From Betaproteobacteria bacterium MOLA814 (GTDB lineage Bacteria; Pseudomonadota; Gammaproteobacteria; Burkholderiales; Burkholderiaceae_C), in NCBI GenBank assembly GCA_000496475.1, contig AYMW01000001.1, positions 1,256,225-1,320,224 of the forward strand: DNA of 64,000 bases, written 5' to 3'. This document shows, piece after piece, positions 22,811 through 30,898 of this stretch. A model generated the notes under the pieces. The model saw only the letters and a program-made list of their open reading frames with translations, ran no database searches and was not told the DNA's origin. Positions within the stretch are counted from its first letter, which is position 1. Every line of letters begins with the position of its first letter. A program made the position numbers and the translations under genes.

Positions 22811-24599
22811 GGTTTTTTCTTTGGGAGTCGCTTAGGTCAGCGCCAGGTTGATTCGCGCACTCGTCAAACACGCGGGCTGTGCAGCCTCTGCAAATACTGG
22901 GATCTACCACCTGCACCAAGTGTGCAATAGCGGTGTATTTGTCGCCAAATACATGGTGTTCACCTAACGCTTGGTCAAAACCTGTGGTGTGCCACATGGC
23001 CGTCACTGCTGGGCGCGGCCTGTGGAAGTACAAGTCGCCGCCCATAACCCGACGTGCAGCCAACTCATGAGCCCACAGCTGCGCGCCAGCCAAGTCAATG
23101 AAGTTCATGCTTTTGGCCATAACCAATAGATGCTTGGGTGCATCTGGTGTGCCACGCAAAACCTGCAGCCTGTCACTCACGGACTGCACCGCACCAAAGT
23201 AGACGTCGCCCTCCATACGCAACAGTTTAATTTGCGGACACTGCGCCAACGCGGCTTCGTTGTTGGCCACATCCACAAAGCGGCGGGGTTGCTTGCGGGT
23301 GTCAAAGCCCATATGGCGCATGGCTGGATGAGCCGTTCGGTACAAAAAAACCATCAGGCTCAACAGTGCACCCAACACAATGGCGTATTCAAGGCGCAAG
23401 GTCACAGTGGCCAACAAAGTGAGCGCCGCAATGATAAAGTCACGTTGGCTGATGCGCCACAAGTAGCGCCAGCGACGCACATCTAACAAGCTCCACGCGA
23501 CCAACATCAACAAGCCAGCAACGGCCGCTACTGGTATGTACGCCAACTGCGTTGCAGCTACGCCGACCAGGGCCAACATCAACACAGCAGAAAAGACTGC
23601 CGCCAACGGCGTTTGTGCGCCCGCTTCGAAATTGGGTACAGACCGGTTGAGCGAGCCGCACGATACGTAACAAGAGAAAAAGGCCCCCACCACGTTTGAC
23701 AGGCCTTGGCCCACAAACTCGCGGCTGGTATCAATGCGCTGACCTGAACGATCTGCCAGCGCTTTGGCTATAGACACACTTTGCCCTAAGGCCACCAAGC
23801 TTAGCGCCACAGCCAAACCAATCAACTCAGGCAAGTCGCGCAGCGGCACTGAAGGCCATGACAGTTGCGGGAAGGGTGAGGGAATATGCCCCACAGTAGC
23901 AACCTGGGCGTTGGGTAATAGCAGCGACACCAATGTGGCTACCGCCAGCCCCAGCAACAAATGAGGCCAGTCCTTGTGCCAGTATTTCACCAGCAACGCC
24001 ACCACAATGGTGGTGGCCGCCACCAATACGCTGGCCCAATGCGTTTGGGCAACATGGGTCATTGCAAATGACACAGACGACACCGCACCGTGCACATCAC
24101 CTGTGTTTAAGCCCAACACATCTGGCGTGGCGCTCATTGCAATAAGCAAGGCCGCACCGGCGGTAAATCCAAACAACGCCTCCGGCGAAATAAAGTTGGC
24201 CACACTGCCTAGGCGAAATACACCCACAGCCAGTTGAATCGCACCCACCATGAAAGTCAGTGTCAACGCCAGCGCAATGTAGTTGGCGCTGCCAACCACC
24301 GCCAGCGGAGCCAACATGGCCAACATGGCCAAAGAAATTGCGTTGGTTGGCCCTGATGTGACATGCCAACTTGAGCCACATAACGCCGCCACAATGCACG
24401 GCACTATAGATGTGTAAACGCCGTACTCAATGGGCAGGCCTGCTAGCGTAGCAAACGCTATGCCTTGCGGCAGCGACAGCACCATGCCCAGCAAGCCCGC
24501 TTGTGCATCTAAGCGTAGGCTGTGTGGATTGACTCTTGCCAGCCAAGGCCACAGTCGCACCGCTAGGCTTGGCTGGGCGTTAGAGGCGAAAGCTTGCAT
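22803..24599 (-). CDS. SulP/SLC26-type inorganic anion transporter with STAS domain
   Basis: A 598-residue permease with 11-14 hydrophobic segments beginning with the SulP signature region LSLPQGIAFATLAGLPIEYGVYTS and VTSGPTNAISLAMLAMLAP, followed by QGLSNVVGAFFSCYVSCGSLNRS. The cytoplasmic C-terminal part from about residue 450 is a STAS domain (KLLRMEGDVYFGAVQSV, LLVMAKSMNFIDLAGAQ). It ends with a Cys cluster CRGCTARVFDEC. Sulfate or bicarbonate are the usual substrates; the position 38 bp downstream of metW makes sulfate supply for sulfur amino acids an attractive inference. No Shine-Dalgarno is visible; the leader resembles that of the next gene. Confidence 0.92.
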   Translation of the reverse strand: MQAFASNAQPSLAVRLWPWLARVNPHSLRLDAQAGLLGMVLSLPQGIAFATLAGLPIEYGVYTSIVPCIVAALCGSSWHVTSGPTNAISLAMLAMLAPLAVVGSANYIALALTLTFMVGAIQLAVGVFRLGSVANFISPEALFGFTAGAALLIAMSATPDVLGLNTGDVHGAVSSVSFAMTHVAQTHWASVLVAATTIVVALLVKYWHKDWPHLLLGLAVATLVSLLLPNAQVATVGHIPSPFPQLSWPSVPLRDLPELIGLAVALSLVALGQSVSIAKALADRSGQRIDTSREFVGQGLSNVVGAFFSCYVSCGSLNRSVPNFEAGAQTPLAAVFSAVLMLALVGVAATQLAYIPVAAVAGLLMLVAWSLLDVRRWRYLWRISQRDFIIAALTLLATVTLRLEYAIVLGALLSLMVFLYRTAHPAMRHMGFDTRKQPRRFVDVANNEAALAQCPQIKLLRMEGDVYFGAVQSVSDRLQVLRGTPDAPKHLLVMAKSMNFIDLAGAQLWAHELAARRVMGGDLYFHRPRPAVTAMWHTTGFDQALGEHHVFGDKYTAIAHLVQVVDPSICRGCTARVFDECANQPGADLSDSQRKNHE

Positions 24600-24637
24600 G
24601 GTTTTTTCGTAGTCGCTTTGAAATCCGGCTGTCCAGC

Positions 24638-25219
24638 TTATTTGTGAAACTTAAACACAGCAGTGCTAGACAGCGCATTCGGCAACCAGCGCCTGACTCT
24701 GCCTGCATGCAAGCCAAAGCTGTCAGCGATGTGCAGGCCGTTGGCCGTGGCCAAGACTTCAAAGTCTGTGAACGTACCGACGCGTATGTTGGGCGTGTTG
24801 TACCACTGGTAAGGCAGACGCTTGGTCACAGGCATGCGTCCTTGCAGCACTTGGAGTCTATTCGGCCAGTGCGCAAAGTTAGGGAAAGCCACCACGCCAA
24901 TGCGACCAACTCTTGCCGTTTCGCGCAGCATCACCTCGGCATTGCGAAGGTGCTGCAAAGTGTCAATTTGCAACACCACGTCGAAGGCGTTGTCGTCAAA
25001 CATGGTCAAGCCCTCGTCCAAGTTCAGCTGCAGCACGCGCACACCTGCGGCCACACACGACTTGACTTTGGCGTCGTCAATTTCAACACCATAGCCCGTG
25101 CACTGGCGGTGTGTTTGCAAGTAAGCCAGCATGGCACCGTCGCCACAGCCTAAGTCCAGCACGTGTGCGCCCATGGGCACCAAATTGGCCAACGCTTCCA
25201 TGGTTTGATCGGTACTCAT
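24638..25219 (-). CDS. metW: Methionine biosynthesis protein MetW
   Basis: A 193-residue SAM-methyltransferase-fold protein. Motif [16 protein letters not shown] and VEIDDAKV are present, with the MetW-typical [21 protein letters not shown] and [12 protein letters not shown]. MetW is encoded next to metX in many bacteria and is reported to assist homoserine acyltransferase MetX. Its ATG overlaps the metX TGA (ATGA), so the two are coupled. Confidence 0.96.
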   Translation of the reverse strand: MSTDQTMEALANLVPMGAHVLDLGCGDGAMLAYLQTHRQCTGYGVEIDDAKVKSCVAAGVRVLQLNLDEGLTMFDDNAFDVVLQIDTLQHLRNAEVMLRETARVGRIGVVAFPNFAHWPNRLQVLQGRMPVTKRLPYQWYNTPNIRVGTFTDFEVLATANGLHIADSFGLHAGRVRRWLPNALSSTAVFKFHK

Positions 25220-26397
25220 TGCACGTCCGCCTGTGTCGTTACGGCTTGTTCAAAATAGGCGCGCACCACGCCGTGGTAGCGTGCGTCATCTAATAAAAAG
25301 GCATCATGACCATGCGGCGCATCTATTTCGGCATAACTAACTGCATGCTTGTTTTGCACTAAGGCGCACACCATTTCCCGGCTGCGGCTTGGCGCAAAGC
25401 GCCAGTCGGTGGTAAAGCTCACCAACAAGAATTTCGCGCGCGCTGTGGCAAGGGCTGCGCTTAAGCTGCCTCCGTGCTCACGCGCAGGGTCAAAGTAATC
25501 CAAAGCCCGCGTAATTAACAAATACGTGTTGGCATCAAAGTACTCCGCAAACTTGTCGCCTTGGTAGCGCAAGTAACTCTCAATTTCAAACTCCACCTTT
25601 TGGGTGCTGTACAAATAGTCTGTGCCTGTGTTGCCATCAAGCAGTGCCTGCGTGGCGCGGCGCAAGTTGCGGCCAAATTTAGCGTTCATCACATCATCGC
25701 TCAGGTAAGTGATGTGGCCAATCATGCGGGCAATCCGCAAACCTCTGCGGGGTAACGTGTTGTGGGCGCGGTAGTGGCCAGCCAAGAAGTCTGGGTCTGT
25801 CACAATCGCCCGGCGCGCGACCTCGTTGAAAGCAATGTTTTCTGCGGTGAGGTTGGGCGCACTGGCCACAAGAACAGCATGGCGAACACGTTGTGGATAT
25901 TGCAGTGCCCAGCTCAAGGCCTGCATGCCGCCCAAGCTGCCACCCATCACAGCGGCCAATTGAGTAATCCCCAGCGCATCTAGCAAAACGGCTTGCGTGT
26001 TAACCCAATCTTGCACAGTCACCACGGGGAAGTCTGCCCCCCACACCTGCCCAGTTGCAGGATTTACAGTGGCCGGGCCGCTAGAGCCAAAGCACGAGCC
26101 AATGTTGTTAACGCCAATGACGAAGTATCGGTCTGTGTCCACTGGCTTACCAGGGCCCACCATGTTGTCCCACCAACCCGTGCTCTTGCCATCTAAGCTG
26201 CCATCGGCGTTGGCATACACCCCAGCCACATGGTGAGACGCATTCAGTGCGTGACAAACCAGCACGGCGTTGCTGGCATCGGCATTGAGCTCGCCGTAAG
26301 TCTCGTAAGCCAAGGTGTAGCCGGCCAACACAGCGCCGCTGCGCATGGTCAGCGGCTCATCAACGTCTAGTGTTTTGGCAAGCGCTATTAAAGTCAT
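25216..26397 (-). CDS. metX: Homoserine O-acyltransferase (MetX family; probably O-succinyltransferase)
   Basis: First committed step of methionine synthesis, acylating L-homoserine. The alpha/beta-hydrolase fold shows [11 protein letters not shown], the nucleophile elbow [13 protein letters not shown], and the C-terminal catalytic Asp/His in [13 protein letters not shown] and [12 protein letters not shown]. The AHVAG-type substrate motif reads HHVAGV. In betaproteobacteria with metW these enzymes are generally succinyltransferases (MetXS); the sequence alone does not settle it. The ATG at 26397 ([16 protein letters not shown]) fits the family; the frame stays open 96 codons further upstream but that part is non-conserved leader. 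Confidence 0.94.
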   Translation of the reverse strand: MTLIALAKTLDVDEPLTMRSGAVLAGYTLAYETYGELNADASNAVLVCHALNASHHVAGVYANADGSLDGKSTGWWDNMVGPGKPVDTDRYFVIGVNNIGSCFGSSGPATVNPATGQVWGADFPVVTVQDWVNTQAVLLDALGITQLAAVMGGSLGGMQALSWALQYPQRVRHAVLVASAPNLTAENIAFNEVARRAIVTDPDFLAGHYRAHNTLPRRGLRIARMIGHITYLSDDVMNAKFGRNLRRATQALLDGNTGTDYLYSTQKVEFEIESYLRYQGDKFAEYFDANTYLLITRALDYFDPAREHGGSLSAALATARAKFLLVSFTTDWRFAPSRSREMVCALVQNKHAVSYAEIDAPHGHDAFLLDDARYHGVVRAYFEQAVTTQADVQ

Positions 26398-26420
26398 GGC
26401 ACAAAAAAACCCAGTTAACC

Positions 26421-26460
26421 AAAAACGGTATCGGGTTGTACATGCACATGACCCGTTTTT
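26421..26460 (-). promoter_or_regulatory. Hairpin in the metX leader with two alternative stems
   Basis: On the minus strand, 24 nt before the metX ATG, AAAAACGG pairs with CCGTTTTT eight for eight around a 24-nt loop, and the inner CGGGT / ACCCG can form a competing 5-bp stem that shares bases. The outer stem ends in five U, as in an attenuator. It does not match a SAM-riboswitch consensus known to me. Regulation by this structure is inference. Confidence 0.35.
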
Positions 26461-26667
26461 AGCTGCATTTATAAAACGCGCCCGCAAGCTGGAGCAAATC
26501 GGCGCAAGGCTTTCAGTATAGCAACTGATAACTTGCAAACCACGCGACGTTATATGGCTTGCACATCGAGTGCAGAGCCTACGCGAAGGTGGTGACGCGC
26601 GCCTCGCAGCGATAGCCATAGCCATAGCTGCGCACACGTCCAACCATACGACAGCACAGGTATTTTT

Positions 26668-26684
26668 TGCACCCAAGTGGCGCA
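26668..26684 (+). promoter_or_regulatory. NtrC-like site upstream of amt
   Basis: TGCACC-N5-GGCGCA is a 17-bp dyad differing at one base from the NtrC box TGCACC-N5-GGTGCA. It overlaps the -24 element of the putative sigma-54 promoter, which is unusual, since activating NtrC sites normally lie about 100 bp upstream. Confidence 0.45.
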
Positions 26685-26693
26685 TTTATTGCT
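26678..26693 (+). promoter_or_regulatory. Sigma-54-type promoter for amt
   Basis: TGGCGC-N5-TTGCT matches the -24/-12 consensus TGGCAC-N5-TTGCW except for one base, with the essential GG and GC separated by exactly 10 nt. Transcription would begin near 26703, about 70 bp before the amt ATG. Nitrogen-regulated sigma-54 promoters are standard for ammonium transporters. Confidence 0.65.
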
Positions 26694-26696
26694 TTA

Positions 26697-26737
26697 TTTT
26701 GGTGCAATATCGCCAACCGGCGCTTTCAGCACCAAAA
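26697..26737. repeat. Nested inverted repeat in the amt leader
   Basis: Outer arms TTTTGGTGC (26697-26705) and GCACCAAAA (26729-26737) are perfectly complementary and enclose a second perfect hairpin CGCC-aacc-GGCG (26711-26722). It spans the predicted sigma-54 start point, so the full hairpin would form in RNA only from an upstream promoter; it may instead be a protein site. Confidence 0.5.
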
Positions 26738-26774
26738 CAATGCCCCGCATTCAACTCTTAATTAGGCTTACTTG

Positions 26775-27977
26775 ATGGACGCACCACAACAGGGCGTGAA
26801 CGCCTTATTTATTCTTTTAGGCGCCATTTTGGTGCTGGCCATGCATGCCGGCTTTGCCTTTCTTGAGCTGGGTACAGTTCGCAAAAAAAATCAAGTTAAT
26901 GCCTTGGTGAAAATTTTGGTGGACTTCTCGCTCTCTGCCGTGGTGTATTTTCTGATCGGCTACGGCGTGGCCTACGGCACGCACTTTTTTGTAAGCGCGG
27001 AAACGCTGGCACAGCGCAATGGCTATGACTTAGTCAAGTTCTTTTTCTTGCTGACATTTGCCGCGGCGATTCCCGCCATCATTTCTGGCGGTATAGCGGA
27101 ACGTGCCAAGTTTTGGCCGCAACTCATGGCAACTGCGGTGATTGTCGGCTTTGTGTACCCCTTCTTTGAGGGCATTGTGTGGAATGGCAACTTGGGCGTG
27201 CAAGCTTGGATTGAGTCGCTCACGGGCGCACCTTTTCATGACTTTGCAGGCTCTGTGGTGGTTCACGCTGTTGGTGGCTGGATTGCGTTACCGGCAGTGA
27301 TACTGCTAGGTGCGCGCTACAACCGCTACCGAAAAGACGGCTCTTTGAGCGCACACCCGCCTTCCAGCATTCCATTTTTAGCGCTGGGGGCATGGATTTT
27401 GTGTGTCGGTTGGTTTGGCTTTAACGTCATGAGCGCGCAAACCGTTGACAACATCAGCGGCTTGGTAGCTGTGAACTCCTTAATGGCCATGGTTGGCGGC
27501 ACCTTGGCCGCGCTGGCTGTTGGTAAAAACGACCCAGGCTTTGTGCACAACGGCCCCTTGGCGGGTTTGGTCGCTGTGTGCGCAGGTTCAGACGTGATGC
27601 ACCCCATTGGTGCCTTGGTAGTAGGTGCAGTGGCCGGCGGCATGTTCGTATGGCTGTTCACACAAGTACAAAACAAATGGAAAATAGACGATGTATTGGG
27701 CGTGTGGCCATTACATGGCTTGTGCGGCACATGGGGCGGTATTGCCGCCGGTATTTTTGGCAGCACCAGCTTGGGCGGACTGGGCGGCGTGAACTTAGGT
27801 GCACAACTTATTGGAACGGCCTTGGGTGTAGCATGGGCCTTGTCTGCTGGTGTCGTTGTTTACGGCATCCTGAGATACACGGTTGGTTTGCGCATGTCAA
27901 ACGAGGACGAATTTCAAGGCGCTGACCTGGCCATTCATCACATCAGTGCCACGCCCGAACGTGAGGTGAGTTGGTGA
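26775..27977 (+). CDS. amt: Ammonium transporter Amt
   Basis: Inner-membrane ammonium channel of 400 residues with about eleven hydrophobic segments. The pore twin histidines are His164 (GSVVVHAVGGW) and His314 (WPLHGLCGTWGG); the family signatures AGFAFLELGTVRKKN, DFAGSVVVH and GWFGFNVMSA are present. There is no cleavable signal peptide: the N terminus is short. The ATG at 26775 is used; a TTG directly before it is the alternative. glnK, its usual PII partner gene, is not adjacent. Upstream lie a sigma-54-type promoter and an NtrC-like dyad, pointing to nitrogen control. Confidence 0.96.
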   Translation: MDAPQQGVNALFILLGAILVLAMHAGFAFLELGTVRKKNQVNALVKILVDFSLSAVVYFLIGYGVAYGTHFFVSAETLAQRNGYDLVKFFFLLTFAAAIPAIISGGIAERAKFWPQLMATAVIVGFVYPFFEGIVWNGNLGVQAWIESLTGAPFHDFAGSVVVHAVGGWIALPAVILLGARYNRYRKDGSLSAHPPSSIPFLALGAWILCVGWFGFNVMSAQTVDNISGLVAVNSLMAMVGGTLAALAVGKNDPGFVHNGPLAGLVAVCAGSDVMHPIGALVVGAVAGGMFVWLFTQVQNKWKIDDVLGVWPLHGLCGTWGGIAAGIFGSTSLGGLGGVNLGAQLIGTALGVAWALSAGVVVYGILRYTVGLRMSNEDEFQGADLAIHHISATPEREVSW

Positions 27978-28134
27978 AACCCACGACCTTAGCCAGATGC
28001 CGTCATATGCTCAACTCAAAAAATGAAGCCTCCACAGCCAAAGTTAGCATTGCAGCCACACATTTAGCAGGTTTTAACACGTTTGCGCTTGATATTTCCG
28101 GTATTTCTTCATATTTACCGTTATAGTTACCTTG

Positions 28135-28153
28135 CGTAACACATTGTGTTACG
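28135..28153. promoter_or_regulatory. 19-bp perfect palindrome upstream of the RRM gene
   Basis: CGTAACACATTGTGTTACG is perfectly symmetrical around one central T and lies 105 bp before the RRM-protein ATG, in the 281-bp gap after amt. It looks like a dimeric regulator's operator. The rest of that gap is AT-rich and holds no convincing gene. Confidence 0.5.
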
Positions 28154-28258
28154 TGGATAGAGGTGATAGGTCAGTTTTGCGTGCCCGACGAAGTCAATTC
28201 AGTTTGTGCTTGCCGGACTTCCATCGCTAAGTAGTGTGTTTTTTTGAGGAGTCCCAGA

Positions 28259-28645
28259 ATGGGCAACAAACTGTACGTCGGAAATTTACCTTACACGGTA
28301 CGCGACGATGACCTGAGCCAGTCTTTCGGCGAATTCGGCACCGTAACAAGTGCAAAAGTAATGATGGAACGTGACACCGGTCGCTCTAAGGGCTTCGGCT
28401 TTGTAGAGATGGCTGATGATGCGCAAGCGCAAGCTGCCGTCAATGGCATGAACGGCCAAGCATTGGGCGGTCGCAACCTGGTGGTAAACGAAGCTCGCCC
28501 CATGGAGCCACGTCCACCACGTAGCGGCGGCTTCGGCGGCGGCGGCGGCGGCGGCGGTAACGATGGTTTCCGCAGCCCCTACGGCGGCGGCGGTCGTCGT
28601 GATGGCGGTGGTGGCGGCGGCGGCGGTGGCCGTGGTGGTTACTAA
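28259..28645 (+). CDS. Glycine-rich RNA-binding protein with one RRM domain
   Basis: A 128-residue protein. Residues 1-80 form an RNA-recognition motif with RNP2 LYVGNL and RNP1 KGFGFVEM; residues about 85-128 are a Gly/Arg-rich tail (GGFGGGGGGGG, GGGGRRDGGGG, GRGGY). Such single-RRM proteins are common in cyanobacteria and betaproteobacteria and are often cold-induced; no target can be named from sequence. GAGGAG lies 7 nt before the ATG at 28259. A strong terminator follows, so it is monocistronic. Confidence 0.95.
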   Translation: MGNKLYVGNLPYTVRDDDLSQSFGEFGTVTSAKVMMERDTGRSKGFGFVEMADDAQAQAAVNGMNGQALGGRNLVVNEARPMEPRPPRSGGFGGGGGGGGNDGFRSPYGGGGRRDGGGGGGGGGRGGY

Positions 28646-28680
28646 GCACTAGATTCGTCTAGAGTTTAAAACCTCACCCC

Positions 28681-28718
28681 AAAAAACCGGCTTGCACCTT
28701 GGTGCCAGCCGGTTTTTT
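28681..28718 (+). terminator. Strong terminator after the RRM gene
   Basis: AAAACCGGCT and GCACC pair with GGTGC and AGCCGG in a long stem with a tiny loop, followed by seven T. The run of A on the left arm gives it terminator potential for the minus-strand sbtA-sbtB transcript too. Confidence 0.92.
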
Positions 28719-28745
28719 TATGTCTAGACGCTGCTCGACACGAAC

Positions 28746-29084
28746 TCAGAACTTGTGCCCGCGCAATACCTCTACAGGGCTTAAGTACAAACTCAAGGCA
28801 AAGTGCTCAGCGTAGTTGGCAATAATCGCGTTGGCCATGCTGTGCGCCACATCCGGTGCGCAAATGAATTTCAACTCTATACTGCGATCTGCTTCCCATA
28901 AAGCGTCCCGCGTGCCCCACGAGCCACCGCCTCTGACATCGTGCACGGTGTAACCCAATGCCCCCATGAGTTTGGCCAGTTTGAGCAGCGGTTTTTCGAG
29001 CGATGCCTCGCCCAACACCACCAGCAATGTTTTCTCAAAAGTTGATGTACTTGCTGTCACAACGGACTCTGAAGACTGACTCAT
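28746..29084 (-). CDS. sbtB: PII-like regulator, SbtB type
   Basis: A 112-residue small protein with the PII-like ferredoxin fold, seen in EKTLLVVLGEASLEKPLLKLAKLMGALGYTVHDVRG and the family-typical GGGSWGTRDALWEADRSIELKFIC. SbtB binds adenyl nucleotides, including cAMP, in cyanobacteria and regulates the bicarbonate transporter SbtA encoded next to it. Here the ATG overlaps the sbtA TGA by four bases, supporting the same partnership. The C-terminal CGxxxxC motif of some cyanobacterial SbtB is missing. Assignment rests on sequence resemblance plus linkage. Confidence 0.85.
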   Translation of the reverse strand: MSQSSESVVTASTSTFEKTLLVVLGEASLEKPLLKLAKLMGALGYTVHDVRGGGSWGTRDALWEADRSIELKFICAPDVAHSMANAIIANYAEHFALSLYLSPVEVLRGHKF

Positions 29085-30037
29085 ACGCTACCCCACCAAA
29101 CGGCAATGTGGGTATACAAGGGCACACCCACCACAATATTGAACGGAAATGTGAGACCCAGTGACGCGGTAATAGACAACGCCGCATTGGCCTTGGGCAA
29201 CGCCATGCGCATAGCTGTAGGCGCAGCAATATAACTGGCACTTGCGGCCAACACCGCAAATACCACCATGTCACCGACCCCAAGGCCCATGGCTCGGGCA
29301 CCCGCCATGCCCAACATGGCCAACACAGGCGGTGCAAAGAGTCCGAACGCTATTAAGCGCAAGCCATAGCGACGCAAATCACCCAAACGCGCGCCAGCCA
29401 CCAGTCCAAGCTCCAATAAAAACAAAGCCAACACGCCTTTGAAGGGCGTAATAAACAAGGGGGCGATTGGGGCGACACCCTGCTCACCCATGACCGCACC
29501 AATCAATAAACCGCCCATCAACAACAACACGGACTTACCGAACAACACGTCGTGCAACACGCTGCGCAAACCGCCGTCATCGCCAGATGCTGAGGTTGAT
29601 CCGTCTTTGGCGTACCAATAGGCCAGCACAATGCCAGCCACGATGCCAGGTGCTTCCATCACCGCAACCCACAGCGGTGCATGGCTAGAAGTCGCGATGC
29701 CTTTTGTATTGAGGTAGGCCAAGCCTACCGCGAAAGTGACCACACTGACAGAGCCATAATGGGCGGCCATTGACGCTGCGTCTATGGCACGCAAGCCCAG
29801 TGCTCGCAACACGGGCATGACCAACACCGGTATCAGCAATCCCAAGCCTACACAGAGCGCGATTTGCGGTAGCAAGTCCCACAAGGACTGGCGACTGAGC
29901 TCTATTCCACCTTTAAGACCAATGGCAATCAGCAAATAAATGGAGAGCGTTTCATACAGTGGCTCTGGCAACCTAAGGTCGCTTTTAACCAACTTAGCCA
30001 GCACGCCCAGTAAGAAAAACCATACGACGACGTCCAT
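29081..30037 (-). CDS. sbtA: SbtA-family sodium-dependent bicarbonate transporter
   Basis: A 318-residue inner-membrane protein with ten or so hydrophobic segments in an inverted-repeat arrangement. Family hallmarks are LLIAIGLKGGIELS near residue 40, MAAHYGSVSVVTFAVGLAYL, and the second-half counterpart AASASYIAAPTAMRMALPKAN. SbtA imports bicarbonate with sodium. It is 61 bp downstream of an SDR gene and overlaps sbtB. No carboxysome or RuBisCO gene is in the window, so a role in feeding carboxylases or pH control is possible but unproven. Confidence 0.88.
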   Translation of the reverse strand: MDVVVWFFLLGVLAKLVKSDLRLPEPLYETLSIYLLIAIGLKGGIELSRQSLWDLLPQIALCVGLGLLIPVLVMPVLRALGLRAIDAASMAAHYGSVSVVTFAVGLAYLNTKGIATSSHAPLWVAVMEAPGIVAGIVLAYWYAKDGSTSASGDDGGLRSVLHDVLFGKSVLLLMGGLLIGAVMGEQGVAPIAPLFITPFKGVLALFLLELGLVAGARLGDLRRYGLRLIAFGLFAPPVLAMLGMAGARAMGLGVGDMVVFAVLAASASYIAAPTAMRMALPKANAALSITASLGLTFPFNIVVGVPLYTHIAVWWGSV

Positions 30038-30098
30038 AAACCAACTGCTCTTTCTTGTTTGTGAGGTTGCACCGCACCAGCCGTATGCAAAGCCCGCG

Positions 30099-30890
30099 TT
30101 AATGGGGCGTTTTGACTTGGCGGGGCTTGCGCGCGCGCCCGCTTAGCAATCGATCGAACAAGGCGTTGGGTAGTATGCGCAGCAACGCGGCAACAAGACC
30201 CATAGGCCACGGAATGACCACATAAGATTTGTGCTTGGCAATGGCCTTGGCGGCAGCCATGGCAAAGTCTGCTGCCGGCATTAAAAACGGCATGCTGTAG
30301 GTGTTTTTAGCAGTCAATGGCGTGGCGACATACCCAGGCACCAACGTCACGACGTGCAGGCCGCTGCCGCGCAGCTCGCCGCGCAACGACTCCAGATAGG
30401 CAATGGCGCCAGCCTTGCTGGCACAATACCCACCGTGGCCTGGCAGCCCTCTAATGCCAGCCACGCTGGCCAAGCCCACCAAGCTGCCTGTGCCGCGAGC
30501 ACGCATAGGCGCAATAAAGGGATGGAATGTATTGGCAATGCCCACGATATTGAGCATCAAGGTACGCTGCAACACGTCTAAATCGTCGAACTCTGCTGTG
30601 TCGACGCCCACGCTGATACCGGCATTGGCCACCACCACATGTGGGAGACCTTGTTGTGTAATGCAAGCCAGCGCTGCGCTGCGCGCTTGCTGCGCGATGC
30701 TCACATCTGCGCCATAAACGCCCACACGCAGCGTGTCTTGGTTAAAGGACTTGGCCCATGCAGCCATGTCATGCGCCCGCCTGGCCACCAGCGCGACACG
30801 CCAACCGGCATCTAGGTAATGCTGGGCCAGCGCTTGCCCAATGCCGCTTGAGCCGCCCGTGATAAAAACCAATGGTGTGGTGTGTGTCAT
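30099..30890 (-). CDS. Short-chain dehydrogenase/reductase
   Basis: A classical SDR of 263 residues: cofactor motif TGGSSGIG (residues 11-18), the NAG motif in VVANAGIS, the catalytic Ser in GLASVAG and the YxxxK pair in YCASK. An Arg pair after beta-strand 2 (VARRAHD) suggests NADP. The C-terminal ~60 residues hold a hydrophobic segment (VIPWPMGLVAALLRILP), as in membrane-associated lipid-reducing SDRs such as 3-ketosphinganine reductase types. Substrate unknown. It begins 8 bp after lptC and is co-transcribed with it. Confidence 0.9.
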   Translation of the reverse strand: MTHTTPLVFITGGSSGIGQALAQHYLDAGWRVALVARRAHDMAAWAKSFNQDTLRVGVYGADVSIAQQARSAALACITQQGLPHVVVANAGISVGVDTAEFDDLDVLQRTLMLNIVGIANTFHPFIAPMRARGTGSLVGLASVAGIRGLPGHGGYCASKAGAIAYLESLRGELRGSGLHVVTLVPGYVATPLTAKNTYSMPFLMPAADFAMAAAKAIAKHKSYVVIPWPMGLVAALLRILPNALFDRLLSGRARKPRQVKTPH

Positions 30891-30898
30891 GACAATAG

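Noticed and set aside
26421-26460. SAM-II type riboswitch before metX
   Set aside because: The position fits, but the stem-loop lacks the pseudoknot sequence pattern of that class as I know it, so only an unassigned hairpin is reported.
26560-26574. Second NtrC box (TGCAC-N5-GTGCA) upstream of amt
   Set aside because: The half-sites are symmetrical but 2 bp too close for the NtrC consensus spacing.
26398-26685. 96-codon in-frame extension upstream of metX
   Set aside because: The added residues show no MetX similarity and contain the leader hairpin; the family-typical start is the ATG at 26397.
28535-28640. GGC repeats as a microsatellite or mobile repeat
   Set aside because: They encode the glycine-rich tail of the RRM protein and are interrupted by other codons.
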